64,000 nt of DNA from Augochlora pura (taxonomy: Eukaryota > Arthropoda > Insecta > Hymenoptera > Halictidae): contig NC_135777.1 in assembly GCF_028453695.1 (NCBI RefSeq), forward strand, positions 14,497,714 to 14,561,713, in the 5' to 3' direction. Of this stretch, positions 1-13,400 are shown piece by piece. Position numbers and translations under genes: made by a program. The notes below the pieces were generated by a model. The model was given only the letters and a program-made list of their open reading frames with translations, was not told where the DNA came from and made no database searches. The first letter of the stretch is position 1. The number at the start of each line of letters is the position of its first letter.

Positions 1-2340
1 CTAGGGTGAACAGTGTTCATCGTGCTTTTCAGTGGAACCATCAGCGAGCGGACTCGCCGGCCGATGGAAGGATCGTTTCCACCGACGTATTTGCATACAC
101 GTCGATCTCCCGAGCGGATCGTTATTTTCGGGCCGGCCTCGCGATACAATATTCATAAGCGATGCTCTATCGTTCGCACGATCGCGGGGCCCGATTGTTT
201 TCCGCGCGCGCGATCCTTTCGACGGGGACGCAGCCGTCCTTGCGTAGACAAACGAGTGGGGAACGGCGAAGGGAGGGGACGAAACGGGCCCTAAAGGACC
301 AGCGAACGGACTCCACGGGCCCCGAGTTTTACACACGTAAGGAGAGGATCGATATATCGGTATACGGGCGGAGGAATGATAAATGGCCGTGTCGAGAGAT
401 GCGCGGATAACATAATGAGACGTATTGTGCCGGCAAGGGACCCACGGGGACCGGGCCCGGCTCTCTCGAGACCTTCTGGAGGCCCGACGAAAATTTCGCC
501 CGGCCACGGAGACGCGTTTGCCTCGCTCGCTACCTTCGACTTTCCAAGAACTGCGATTTTCTCGATGAAACCGACGATTTCACGACGCGACGCTACGAAT
601 GGGTCAGCCAGGTTCTGCGAAACCAGACTCTTGGGCTTTCGGGCCTGCTTTTCTCACGCGCCACGATTTTCCGGCGAAGAGGGGACGCTGGTCGAATCGA
701 CCGCGGTCACGAGTTCTCAACGATCTCGTTTGTTTCGGAATCTCGGATGGGATTCTCGGCTCAGTTTCAGAACTTTGGTCTGTAAATAGAAGCCAAGAAT
801 AATAAAAGACGTATCAATTTTTGTTATTTTTTGTACATCATTTTACGTTCTTCTGAATGATCTCTTTATTCATTTGTTTAGAAAGCTATTTATTTGGACG
901 CGCATTTATCCACGATAGTTATCAGAAGTTGATTCTTTACTGTCTCTTTGTAACCTTTTTTGATAGATATTTGCTTTTGGCGTTTCTTAGGAATAGTTTA
1001 TGTTAGAACAAATCACGTGGTGCTTTATTATACAAAAGTTGTTTTGTTGCGTCATATCCAATAATGATGTGCGTCGTAGTTCATTCAACAAAGATTTTCA
1101 AGACACTGGCGATTTTCTCGATAACAGTTTTAGAAGGGTTCGTCGTAGGCATTTATGAAAAACTTAGCAGGAAAAACTTACACGATGTCGAAGTCGATGA
1201 ATAATGAGAATTGAAGTTAAGCTTTCATAGATGTAATCAAACTACAAACTCTTGTCATGGACAACTACCTCTTGATCGTCGAGTAAGGTAATAAAAGGAC
1301 ATAATTAATGTCACAAAATGTTTAAACGGTCAGTATTTTAGAAAAATTAATTTAAAGTTTGAGGATATATCTCGACTTATCAACGCGATTTTAACTTCAA
1401 GATTGTGTAATCGACCTTGTTTATTAATAAAAGAAATTCTCTTTAAATCCTTTGCTGTACCGTTATCCTTGCAGTTACAATGATCGGAAGTTTTTCGATT
1501 GTAATAATTTCATAGAGGAAATTATGGTATCAAATAAATATAAGATCGATGGAGATGGTGTAAGAATATGTAGCTCGAGCGGAAGCGAAGTGCTAGAAGC
1601 AGCGTCTCACTGGCAAGGTGCGCAGAGAAATTGCCCGAGTCACGCGTGAATGCGGAGCTTCCGGTAATTAATAGCGCAGTAGCTTTGTGCGGGGTCGATT
1701 AAGGTGAGGCGTACCGCTGCGACAGATCGGTTACCCCGTCACTCGGCAACGGGAGTCTTCTTGCGAGCTGACCTATTGTCTTCGGGCGAGAGGTGTTCCT
1801 TGCCCAGTTTGTCATCTCTGAACCAATGGCAGCGCGACGGCGTTCTCCGGCAATGATTTCTATTTGTAAACGTTTTGCCAATACTTTCGGTGCCTGGCGG
1901 GTGTCCAGCGATACCATCGGAAACACGTTATCCGAATGACCTCGAAAACGCACCTCGTAATTGCAACAAAACAGCCGAGCGAAGAGGAGTCGGCTATCTG
2001 ACAGTCTGATCTGTGAAAGTAGCTGAAACTGGAAGAGTGTTCAGCACGGAGACAAAAGCGCCAGGGTGATTAGTTGTCAACGATGAAGCGACTAGGGTCA
2101 TCAGCCTATCCAGGTGGCTGCAGCATTTGCAGTTAGGATCCGTCAAAGTGTATTCGCGGCTCGAGAAGATCCAGCCGGTTATCGACTGGTCGTCCCTTTG
2201 GGGTATGTTCGAGCATCCCCTGTGACCAAGAAAGATGACAGGTTATGGCGCAAGGAGGTCGTGACGGGTCGCTGTTCCTCGAAGCGATGACAGAGGCTTC
2301 CTTGGCCGGCGTCACCTCATCCTCGAGGACGAGATACTAT
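1..2340. other. Non-coding intergenic block, left edge
   Basis: CpG-rich over 1-780, AT-rich over 790-1560, mixed after that. Frames on both strands over the first 800 bp (up to 168 codons) are rich in Arg, Ser and Pro, as expected from random GC-rich sequence, and I recognise nothing in them. Confidence 0.6.
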
Positions 2341-5300
2341 CCCTCTCTCTCTCTTTCTCGATGGTGAATGACGAAGGAGAAGAACGAGGAGGAGGAGGAG
2401 GAGGAAGAGGAAGAGGAAGAGAAAGCTGGTCGACGCTGGCCGAAAGAGGGTTGCCGAGCGCAGGGGTGAAACGTAGAAGTTGGAGGTTAGGCTAGGGGTT
2501 AGATAGGATAGGGAGTGTCGTCATGGCTACGCAGCAGGGGGCGGGGCAATCGATACACCCTCGCCTCACGCACTAAGCACACGCAATGCGTTTATAACAC
2601 AATGAAACAATGACGACCGCCACGTCGCGCCTCGACGAGGCAAGGCGAGAGAAGGGCGGCAAGGGGCTAGAAGGGAGGCCGCCGTGGGTGCAATCGCGCC
2701 TTCTACTTCCGAATGTACGTGCATACATGCACACTGCTGCGCCGTGTCCTACCCAGTTGCCAGTTTCTGCCGACGATGTTCGACGATCGTCGACGATCCT
2801 GTTTGTTTCGGCTCGTTTTTCACGCGTATCTGTGACAGCGATCTATGCGGCAACGATCGATTCGCGTTCGTCCTTCTCATCCGGCCATATAATTCGTAAA
2901 TTTTTTCCCCTGTCAGAGAAGACGTTCGCTTAACGACGTCGATTTCCTTTTTAATCTTCTGTTTTTTTCTCCCTTCTCTCTCTCTCTCTTTCTCTGTTTC
3001 GGTCTCCGTCTCTTTTGGCTTCCTTGACCGTGTCGATCGTGAGAAATCAGCGCGAAAGCGTTCGAGCAAAACGACTTTTAGAAAGCGTGAAACGTCAGGA
3101 GCAGCCGAGTAAATTGGTTAATCGGTAGACAAAAATCGGATCGCGCGCACTAAAATCGGTCGCCATTGTCACACCTGAAAATCCGAGGATCCTGCTAAGC
3201 CGCTCGAAGAACTTCCCGAGCCTCGTGTAACGAAACCCGTCATTGTCCCTGTGCTCCCCAACAAACCCACCTTCCTCACTCTTTCCCCTTCTCTTCTTAT
3301 TCTTCTTTCTTCTCTTCTCCTTATGCTACCTACTGTTCCTCGTCTTTTCTTTTCGCCGGACTTCGGGAAGATTTTCGACCGTTTCATCTTGCGGCAGCGG
3401 AGCAACAATGCGAACCGGCGCAGCCGACAATAGCCGGGAACCAGCTGAAAACTTACTCGAACAATGAGCTCTGGAGAGTGTATCATTCGGCCGTTTATGA
3501 GCTCGCGCTCGTTTATCATTACACCGGCAGACATTTTTCATCGCCGTCGCGGAACGGATAGCGATTTCAGGAATGCGAGTCCTATTCCGAGTCCACTTCG
3601 GTGCTATTTCAGTCTCATGGCGTTCTACGTTTTAGGAAAATTGATCGGCAGGATGAAATTCGAAGTACATTACTGCCTGGTATTTAAAATAACATTTTAA
3701 AGTGTTATTTGCTCTTTTTAAGTATTCAGTATTCCCAAATTTGTCTGGATCTAATCGATTGCACGAGGTACTCGCTTCTCGACTTATTTAATGTCGTTGA
3801 AAATTTGGTGTATGCACAACTACTTACGTATGTGTTCAACTTAAAGATATGATCATTGCTGACGCTAAATATTCATGAATAAAAGTATGTTCATAAAAAA
3901 GTCTGTAAAATTTCTGGCTCGTGTAACAGACGAAGCTTGTAACAAAAGCTGTCACTTCAGCTTTACGAGTCTCTATTATTCTTGCGAAGCAACTGTATCG
4001 GTTCCTTTACAGGTAAATTTTGGAATCGCAGGTGTCCCCCGCAAATCTCAAAAGTGACGGTTTCCCAAACGGCAGCATCCAGTACGGCGAAGAGCACGGA
4101 CACCACAGAAGATCCGTACTGGTTCGTGATTCATGGGGCAGCGTGCCTTAACCGGTGATCACGATAATAGAAAGTTATCTGGCAAGTCGTAGATTGACTC
4201 AAAGATACATTCGTACGTACGATAGGATCGGTTCGAGTGGACGTGGGGGTGGCGGGTCGCCCGAGTGGAGGGGTTAACAAAGGACAGAAGGTGCAAAGGT
4301 GAAGCGGTTCGCACGGTGTGATCCAGCTGGAAGCGTTTTACGCGACTCCGGGGCCCCGGAGGCACGTCCTTGTCGCCGTGGTTGACGATCGTCGCGAAGA
4401 CGGAAAACGAAAAAAGAGAAAATGAATCATTAGGCACGTTGGAGCACGGCGGAGGAACGAAATAACTCAGGGGATACGCTTTCTGACACCCGGAGCAGGG
4501 AGCGAGTTGCCGTGGGCCCGAAACCGCGCGCACCTGTTCAGGTAGGCGGAGTTGCGTATCTGGTGTTCCAAGAATTTGCGGCGAGGAAGGCTCCAGCCTG
4601 TCTGCCAGGATCAGGATCATCAGGATCGTCAGTTTTGTCTAGGAAGCCTCTGTGGGGGTCGGCTTAATGAGTTTTTGCCGTAGAACACACCTGAGCGGCT
4701 CAGATTCTCGGGACATTCTTCTCGTCGCCGGACTCGGCGCGCGGCTCGGTGCCCGATGGACCCGCGACGAGCCTAACTCGCGGGAATCGACGCGGACCGA
4801 GCGGAACGGGCCCCGTGAATCGTATCTATGATCTTCTTCGCGGACGCGAAAGCGTGCCGTGGCGCCGGACGTTTATTACACGGCCACACTTTTGTGCCGT
4901 GTGAAAGATGTCCCGGCGACGCCGACGCCGTCCCTCCGACGTCCTCTACCGCGAACCTCCTCCGCCACCACCTCGCTAATTTTATTATCATCGTATAAAT
5001 TCAGGGCGACAAAGACTTTACATTCATTTCGGGGCCCTTACACGACGTAAAAGAGATATTACGAGCGATATCGCGCGGGAACACGCATGGTGTGTGGCCA
5101 GATCGCGTTACGATCCGTACCCGGGACATTCATTTAAAACGTCATCGCTTCATAAATCAAAGCTCGCTAAGTGCGAGATCGCGCGCTCGAATATCCACCT
5201 CCTCTGCCTCCACCTTCACCTCCTCCTGTTCCTCCTCGATGCCCCTACGGCACTCCTCGATCGTTTCGCGATCCCGTCCCACCGACGTCGAACGTTCGCG

Positions 5301-5480
5301 GCTCCCGCGCATGATTTACCGTATCGTTTAGCCGCGAATCGACCGCGGTCGATCAAATTAGACGCCGCGCCGATCGGTGTCTCCTCCTTCGCCGCGGATC
5401 GTTTTCGAACCGGTGAAATATGTGTCTCGTTGCGGTCTACTCGGAGCGTAGCTCCCGGGTTCATGTCGAACTTCTAAATT
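2341..5480. other. Non-coding intergenic block, 2.3-5.5 kb
   Basis: Contains a (GAG)n/(GAA)n tract at 2386-2424, CT tracts at 2974-2995 and about 3280-3350, an AT-rich part at 3.65-4.05 kb and a CpG-rich part at 4.3-5.47 kb. The minus-strand frame 4159-4620 (153 codons) has no recognisable domain and I do not call it a gene. Confidence 0.65.
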
Positions 5481-5860
5481 CCATTCCGAGCATTAACGTA
5501 CCGACTACTTTAAAAAGCCACACAAATACAAACTAGTTTGATCCTTTCCTTACTCTATTGTTTTGTGCAGAACCGTGGTGGCTAGAACTTATTATTCCTT
5601 AATAATTTTTTTACAGAGAACGGAAATTATATGTCTTGAATACGATGGGGAGACGAAATCTGTATTCGAAGATCATGGATATGAAAGTCTGTGTAAAGTA
5701 ACACGGTATATTGATAACAAAATGCATAGTTTATAGGAATGGCAGAACTCAGTCAACAATGACTTTCAATTAACACTGAACTGATGCAATTGATTCTGAC
5801 GTATCACAGGTGTCCTCTTTACCCAGACAAGTTCTCGTACTTCGTTTAAATATTCGTTTT

Positions 5861-6020
5861 CGAACCAATATGGTTTCTATACTGTATCAGAAACCGATAT
5901 GTCAATTTATACTAAAAGCCATGTGCGAGTTCGTATCGAAAACCAATTTGCGAATTCATGCCAAAAACCAATATACCAATTCGCGCAAAAAAAAACAATA
6001 TCAATGTATGAAGGCAAATG
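5861..6020. repeat. Tandem array, about six units of 25-28 bp
   Basis: Unit starts at about 5862 (GAACCAATATGG), 5890 (GAAACCGATATG), 5914 (AAAAGCCATGTG), 5938 (GAAAACCAATTTG), 5963 (AAAAACCAATATA) and 5988 (AAAAAACAATATC). Each is followed by a T/C-rich half such as TCAATTTATACTA or GCGAATTCATGCC. The repeat gives a short open frame with similar blocks of about eight residues, which I do not treat as a gene. Confidence 0.7.
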
Positions 6021-6858
6021 GTGTGTTTAAAATCTAGTTGATAGAAGGCATACGAAAATGATTATTGACGCAAATAATATGACGGAGTTCTTTTGCCAAT
6101 TACGTTTACGACACCAAATCATCAAATTCGATGGTGGGATAATTTTCGACCATTGGCGCGAAGACAGAAAACTTGAGGATTGCTTATCGGCTCGGCAAAG
6201 GAACGGTACAAAGCAGCAAGAGGATGAGAGGAGACGAGAAAAGAGGAGAAGAGCGGAGCAAAGCGGGCTCGCATCGAGCCCAGGCAGCCGGTTTGGGAGG
6301 CAGGGCGCGGACATGTGGGCCGCGAGAGTGACGGATGGCCACATCGCATTTCGCGGCTCCATATCTCCCCGATTTCGCGGGTGTAATTCCCGTAAAGTCG
6401 TTTCGGGGCCCTGTTTCGCCGCCGCCGCCGCCGCCGCAGCACAGAACCCGTACGTGGACCTTCCTTCATCGTTCACCCGCTCTGGCCACCCTCATCCCTG
6501 CGTCTCCTCTCTGCTCCGCGCCGCTCCGGCTGTCCGCCTATTTTCTTTTCCCTTGATTTCTGTCCGCGGTCGCCGGCTTTTTATTGGCCGGCGTGCATAC
6601 CATTAGCCGCCGAACGTTAACAGCCCCGACGACCTCTAGCTTCGTCGGTAATTACCGGATCATAGCCGAAAAGCGCACGAGGAAGGCCTCACGAGAGCCT
6701 GCTTCGCGGTCGGTGATGCCCTGCGCTCGTGGGAACCCCGGGACATGGGACGCAGCGTATCCCATGGGACCTCCACCCCGGTGATCGCATTGCCGAAGAA
6801 GTGTTTCGTAGTTAAAAATGATTCACAGGTGTTCAGAAAGGATTTTCGACTGTTTACA

Positions 6859-7137
6859 CGTCCTCGAAGCTTCCAATTTTAGGGTAAGCAAGTCTTAAAT
6901 TAAGAATGGTGCATCTTTCACTTAGAGATTCTCTGTTGCAGTTATCACGATTGCGTTGTTAAAGGATGCGTGTAATATTCTGTAGCTACAAGTGGCATCT
7001 ACAGATGCTCAAAGTTTATTCTCTAAAGTTTGGAACACCTGAGAGTTTCCAACTTTAGGCTATACAAGTTTTAAATCAGAAATGGTACCCTTTCAATTCA
7101 TGAGTTTCTTGTTCGAGGTATTATGATAACATTACTG
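6859..7137. repeat. Diverged direct duplication, about 176-bp unit
   Basis: TTCCAATTTTAGGGTAAGCA at 6871 corresponds to TTCCAACTTTAGGCTATACA at 7047. Downstream both keep AGT(C/T)TTAAAT.A(G)AA(T)GGT(G/A)C, CTTTCA.TT, and, further on, TTATCACGATTGCGTT versus TTATGATAACATT. The copies are about 176 bp apart. Confidence 0.65.
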
Positions 7138-9123
7138 AGGAATAGACAATGCGCCAAGGTCTTCCAAGAAATTGGAAATTCATTGGAAATTGAAATTGGA
7201 TATCAATGTAGTTTCTATTAATTTGTTAAATACCGATTTTCGTCTATCAACTTGGCTTCCACCAAGTCCAGGATCATAGGTTTCGAGAGCTAGTTTTCTT
7301 TGCCGCTAGAGGCTCACGGTTTCTTACGCACGAAAAAAGTGATTAATTACGCTTCTTTGGAGACCGGTGGCTCGTTGTTTCCCGAAGCCCGTCGGTGAGC
7401 ATCGTTTCGACAACAATGTGGCCCGCTGCCCTCTCCTTGCAACGCAACCTCAGCCTCCTGCCCGTCCTCCCGCCTGTGATCCTCTCGACCGAGGAGAATC
7501 GATCCTGCCCTCGGCATTGTGTCCCTTTTTGTCCGTCCACGCCGCGAGATATTGCCCGGCCGAACTTTCCGCCGACTCCCTGACCCCTGCCCATCTTCTT
7601 TTCTACCTTTTGCGTTATTCCACGCTACGCATCCTTTATTTGCCGAGCGCAACGAGATCCTAACGACGTTCCGAAGGATCACGGAACCGATCTAGCCGCG
7701 CTCTTCCTTCGCCGCGAAATAAATCTGTCGTTCGGGGGCGAGACCAAACCAGTTACGTAGTCCTGCTTTCGGGGCCCTATTATGGCTTCCAGAATAGCTA
7801 CGAACTGCCACTTTTAACCCTTTGGAACCGGGAAGCGTTTTCACTTTTCTCGCTAACAATAACAGTATTCGTGGCTTTAGTAGTTGGGATTTGGATACAT
7901 TTAGACTTACAATATAAATAATGTTATTTTACAGTCTCGACTCTGGTAATTAATTTAAATTTTCACATGTTTCTTGGAAAACATATTGAACAGAATTCAT
8001 GAATAAAATTGTAAACGATCTTAAGGTCACGCAATTCAATTTTTATCAAAAAAGATCCCTCGTGTGAGTGTTACATTGGAAATGCTTGTATAAACAAAAC
8101 AATGATATTTTTTTAATAATTCAGTTCATGCGCATTTACATTTTACGCTGACGTTCTAGATACGAATGATAAATTGTTAACTGACTTGTTTATGATCATT
8201 AATTTAGTATCTTTTCAGCTGTATTTAATCTTTTCCTGTCATATGAAAATAGCACAAACGAGATATTCAATTTTACTTGAATGATTGTTCGTTTCATTTG
8301 TATACCTAATCGAATCGCTTTCATCATGTCAAGCATACCATAAAGAAACGTGCAAAACGATATAGTAAACTATAATCGATTTATAGATGTCATCGGTGTT
8401 TAAATAAAAGATTGCGAAAAATTAGTCGTACACACTTTGTTCGAAAAAGTTTTCGACAAATCTTTTATGCCACTTACAAAAGAGGTGGCAATTGTGTTAT
8501 CGAAGGGGGTCGAGAAGTGGAGAAAGAATATTGTTCGAGGCGGAAAAGACGAACGCAATAATTAATTCACATGCGTCACTCAATGAAGATATTTCGGTCA
8601 ATGAGTCAATGGGGTTCTTCGTAACGCGGCGCAGTCGACTAACCAACCCTCTGTGCAAACTCATAATTAGACCCCGGGGGCTGCTTCTGACACATTCATT
8701 CCCCGCTACCCCGCCCTAAGCGTACACCGATCGGACGGCGCGGCGGGCCGCGTGTTTCGTGCACGATTTCCTTCTCGATTACTCGTGAGGAAGTACAATC
8801 GATTACCCGCTCTTTAGATTCGTTTCTCCTACTGCTGGTACAACTGGGATACAAAGACACATCGTATTCATAGTTTTTCGTCGTTTCGACCATCAGAAGG
8901 ATCTTTAAAACGTAAAAGATTCGATACAATCTGTCCAATGAGCGCAGATAGCGAGCTGTTTCGATTAAGTTTTTGTTTATTAATATTTAGAGCCCAAGAG
9001 TGTTCATTAATAGTGATCACGAATACTGGCCAAGTAGAGGTACGTCGAGTGAAATTAGGAACTTTCAGAAATATGTAAAAAGAAATGTCGGCTTCCTACA
9101 AGTTCTATAGAAGTTAGACTGAT

Positions 9124-9360
9124 TTAATTCAAGTAATAAAATCAACTGGAATTGATTTAATATTTCCGGGAAGAAAAAACTCATATATCCCGGCGTGCAA
9201 TGCGTGCCCCAGAAATACGTGAATGAAAGATTCCGACCGTGTACGAGTTCAACAAAAATCAATCTAGTGCATTCTAAGTAATAAAATCGATTAAAATTAG
9301 TTTAATAGTTTCGATAAAAGAAGGTCTCGAAAATCCTGGTGCACAATAAATTGAAGAAAA
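9124..9360. repeat. Diverged direct duplication, about 145-bp unit
   Basis: The word AAGTAATAAAATC occurs at 9131 and again at 9276, 145 bp later. After it both copies continue in parallel: (A/G)A..(T)..AATT.(A)(G)TTTAATA, then TTTC.(G), GA(A)AA, and (AT)CC(C/T)GG(C/T)G(T)GCA. The first copy spans about 9124-9210 and the second 9269-9355. Confidence 0.6.
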
Positions 9361-10034
9361 AATGGTATAATGAAAATCATTTGAATTCAATCATTTCTGT
9401 TAAAGTAGTACATCTTGCTGATGCTACAATTAGCTTTGGAGAAGCAAGAACGGCACCCACCAAACCACTCGAAAGCATAACGATAGCAATAAACTGGAAG
9501 ACTACAAAGAATCCCAAAGAATTGGAGTCTCCCGCTGGGCGAGGTACGGGAAATCGAAGGCGCAGAACAATCCCGAACGATTCCATGAATGAACCATTCG
9601 TGGACACCTCGACGCCTCGACGCCGCGCCGCCGCGGAGATGTATGCAAATTTGAGAACTTCATCGTGAATAATCTCCTTTCTGTAAAAACGCGACGAAGA
9701 AACTTGCAGCGGCGATCGATTAATGTCCATCCGGCAGGAACGTCAACGTGGCTCATCGTTTATATTTTATCCGGCGTCCGCGGGCGGAATGGACGCGGAT
9801 CCGTACAATTCTTCGGGGCGCATCGGTCGCGGGCCGCGGATTAATTCGAAAGTGGATTGTCCTCCCGCGCGCACGCGGGCATCGGCGAGCGTAATATAAA
9901 CGGCGGGACTTTACGATCCGTCGTATTTCATGAGGGACCGTTCTCCGCTCCGCTCCGCGTTGCACTGTGCTCCACGCCGAGCCGAGCCGAGCCGAGCTGC
10001 ACCGCGGGCGGATTCAGCACGGGTTTCCGTAATT

Positions 10035-10051
10035 GCGCGCGCGCGCGCGCG
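10035..10051. repeat. (GC)n alternating tract
   Basis: Seventeen bases of strictly alternating G and C, a sequence type able to adopt Z-DNA, in a CpG-rich segment. Confidence 0.9.
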
Positions 10052-10360
10052 AGATCCTCGACGCCGATAAACCCTCCGGTTTAAGAATCGGCCCGGCGAT
10101 AACGAGCATTAGCTTACCACTTTTCATCGCGACGGACGCGACATCAAGCTATCCTGGTAGCCGCGTTTATGCGACGGGAACCCTGTTACCCGTAACTCGC
10201 GGTATCCGCTCCTCCGCGCTCCGCCTCGCGTATCGAATATCGGCGATCCAGCCGTCTCGGCGATAAAGAATCGCAACGCAACCGTATAAAATAATGAACA
10301 ATTTGTTCCTAGTCCGACGACTGTGGTTCACGGTCTATCGACGAATTTCTTCGTTCTTCC

Positions 10361-10435
10361 TCTTCTTCTTCTTCTTCTTCTTCTTCTTCTCCTTTTTCTT
10401 TTTCTCCTTTTTCTTCATCTTCTTCTTTCTTTCTG
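10361..10435. repeat. (CTT)n microsatellite and impure pyrimidine tract
   Basis: Ten CTT triplets (10361-10390) followed by a further 45 bp of T- and C-rich sequence. It produces Phe-run and Glu-run artefact frames. Confidence 0.95.
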
Positions 10436-13400
10436 TTCCATTCGTCCCTCATACCCTCTGTCTCATTCGTATTAACGCAGTGCGCCGAGAGAACCCGAAG
10501 AGAGGATAATATCGGGTGGTACATCGTCGAAACGAGAGAGAAGCGCGAATCGCCATAAATAATGCAAACAATCACGCGATCCCGCGCGTCTCACGTCCCC
10601 TATTTTCCACGAGTCGCACGTTAGGCTGCGCCGAGGCGCGAATCCACCGTACAAGGACAAAGGGTGTATCGCAGGAACCGAGCGGTAACAGTGTAAATCA
10701 TAGTCTCTCTCTCCCTGTATCGTGTTTCCCCTCCTTCGCTCACCCCCTCGATGTACGACTCGGTAGTTATAGTTCGCTGAACGCGGCGACGCGGGAATCG
10801 ACTGTGCTCGTCGCCGTCGCGTCGGTTTTGCGCACCCTTTTCCAGAGAATCTTTTAAACAAACTCAAATGTGATCGCTATAATGCGAATTTTATGCATTT
10901 ATGATAAAAATGACTGGATGAAATACCAAGCAGTGCCGGTATTAAAAGAATTTAAGGATATCCTTACATTGTTTGCGATTTATTGAAGTCTCCAAAAGGA
11001 GAAATAGATCTTTATCTAACTTCTGCTATTTACGATTGTGTCAGCAACATTCAGTTTGCATCAAAATCTGCAGTCTAGTGATCACATACATGTTATCCCC
11101 CATCCTCGCCCAAAACAATTTATTTATAAATTGATTTACATGTCACTTCAAATAATGCGTACTGAAAACATTTGCCAAAACTCGCGTGTATCCATTAATT
11201 TCTGCAGATCTTATTGAGCTCTAAGAATAAGGTCAATAAAAGTCACATCCGCAGAGTACAATTTCTCATAAACATGATCCATCCACAGCTGACCGAATGC
11301 AGATGCAATATTTCCGCAGTTCAAGAAACTCTTTGTCGTCAAAAGTTCATTGACAGAGATGCTAAAGCAAAAAGTCGTAAATGACTCAGAAAAATTCACT
11401 GAGAGGTTTTCAAGGATAACATTAAATTCAAAGAAATCTACTGAAATGATCCTAAGTATTACATTTCTTTCGATTCATATCATTATTAAGAATTTAGAGA
11501 AATCTGCTAAGAGGATCTTAAGGATCGGATAGGAGCAGCAGTGAACTAAGAAATTGTTATACGCCGGCAAAGAAGATTGAGAATCCTTGATTATTGGTCT
11601 CATTCGAAGATTGCTCGTTAAAAAATCGTAACAAATCGACGACGACTAGCAAGAAATTAATTTCAATGCTATCCTAGCACGCAGAGTCCCAACGCAAGGA
11701 TAACTCTGCAACGAGCTGCGCAAATATTGCCGCTGCAGTTCATTATTTTCCCTATTATTCGCAGCTCATCCGTAACCGAACCGCTCCAGGTTTATCGACC
11801 GGCGGACGATCTCCGATTCCGGAAATCGTAGGGCCGCATAAAAGAGTCGACGAACGAACGACGATAATTCCAGGCGTGCGTTTTTCTCGCGAGGACACGC
11901 GCGTGCTCGCCCACGCTTGCCGCCGAGCGTTTACGAGCTCGGTGCACGCACAATCGGAAGCGACTAGATATTATTGCTAGTCTATCGGTGATATACGAGG
12001 GCGAGAGGACGCTCCTTTTATTCTGCTCTCCCTAATTTCTACCTCTCTCCTTCTCTCGCACGTTGTCTCTCTCTCTCTCCCTCCCTCTTTCTCCCTCTGT
12101 CTCGCGTTCTCTGTGCCTCGTTGTATTTGCCAGGGAGATCGCCGGAAATCTGCGATCGAATCGCGCGCACGTGCGGCATGCGAACCGAAGCGAAAAGGCG
12201 AGGCTCGAGCCGGGGCTGGCGATAATATATAATCCGGTTCTATCGAGATCATTATTGGACCGGGAAGGGAATGGTTATTAAACAATAAACACTTGAGTGT
12301 AAGGGAATTGTCGGGGTTGTTTATCGGCCTGCGTTTCCGCGTCTCCGGTCGGCGCGGACCGCGCTCGTTGTATATCGCGGACTTAACGCGACCATTTGTT
12401 ACCAGGGAATTCTGTGGGCCGTGGCCCGATGTCTTCGATCCGCTAAACTGGCTAAGTCTATTGTTCGATTGCGAGTGGGAACGCTGGAATTCGAAGAAAT
12501 CAATTCCGTCGACCGGAGTTACACAAAAATCTCGTTCAGGAAAAGCAACGGTGACTGAGGCAGTTTCGTTCCTGGTGGAACGATTTATTTTGCGAGCAAA
12601 CTGTCACTATTGATTGACACTGAACAGTAGCGATAAGCTGCTAATACATACACAGAAACTGATATCACTTAACACTGCAGCCATTTTTTCTCGCGATTCC
12701 CATTTACGAGCAAAACTCCCCACTTTCCACTTATAATTAACATGTCGAATTTTTGTTACTTTTCAAAGTTAATTTTTAATGTGATATAATTGAAACGAGT
12801 TAAATTAGCATTCACTACGATAAACTTTAATGTTTTAGTTTCATTTTCCTTAATTAAATTACTTAGATTTCGGGGGAACCTTTAAGCTTGATTTTCAGCA
12901 CTTGACGTACTAAAAAAATTCACAATTTTCAGAGAATTCATACTACTTGATTGTAGGTCCAGTGAACACAATTGAAGACTGAATCCTAAAGCAAGGCTTT
13001 AACAAGATGTTACAAATGATTCAATTTCAATATTAGATACAGCATTGCAAGTAATCGATACGATCGTAATCGTCGAGAATACTGACAAAATCGAGGGGGC
13101 GATGGCGATCTAAAACTGTACACAGGGAAATCCGGTGCAGTTCCCGGGTTTACGGTTCGCGCAAAGTGCAAAATAAAAAAAAAAAAGAGGCATTGTTTGA
13201 GGATCCGGGACTCCTTAAAACGGCTGTCGAAGGTGTGTCGGTGATTCGGTGTTGGCGCGCGTGTTCCTTCGCCGCGTATTTTTTCGCCCTGAGTCAACAT
13301 CCCGAAATACGTGCGCGGTTTGTTTGCGTAGCGGGCCGAGTCGAATTGATATGGTTACAAACACGGTAAAAGCAAGTATGCATCTGCCTAGCGTCAATTA

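Larger units (their letters stand above)
5481..9780. other. Non-coding intergenic block, 5.5-9.8 kb
   Basis: Mostly AT-rich, with CpG-rich islands at 6.2-6.8, 7.35-7.8 and 8.5-8.8 kb. A (GCC)n run lies at 6418-6437. It contains three old repeat structures listed separately. The frames across the (GCC)n run (Ala or Pro runs) are composition artefacts. Confidence 0.65.

Noticed and set aside
4539..4545. CAGGTAG (Zelda-type site), with another on the minus strand at 32287-32293
   Set aside because: Only these two exact matches were seen in 64 kb on both strands, fewer than chance predicts, so there is no sign of enrichment.
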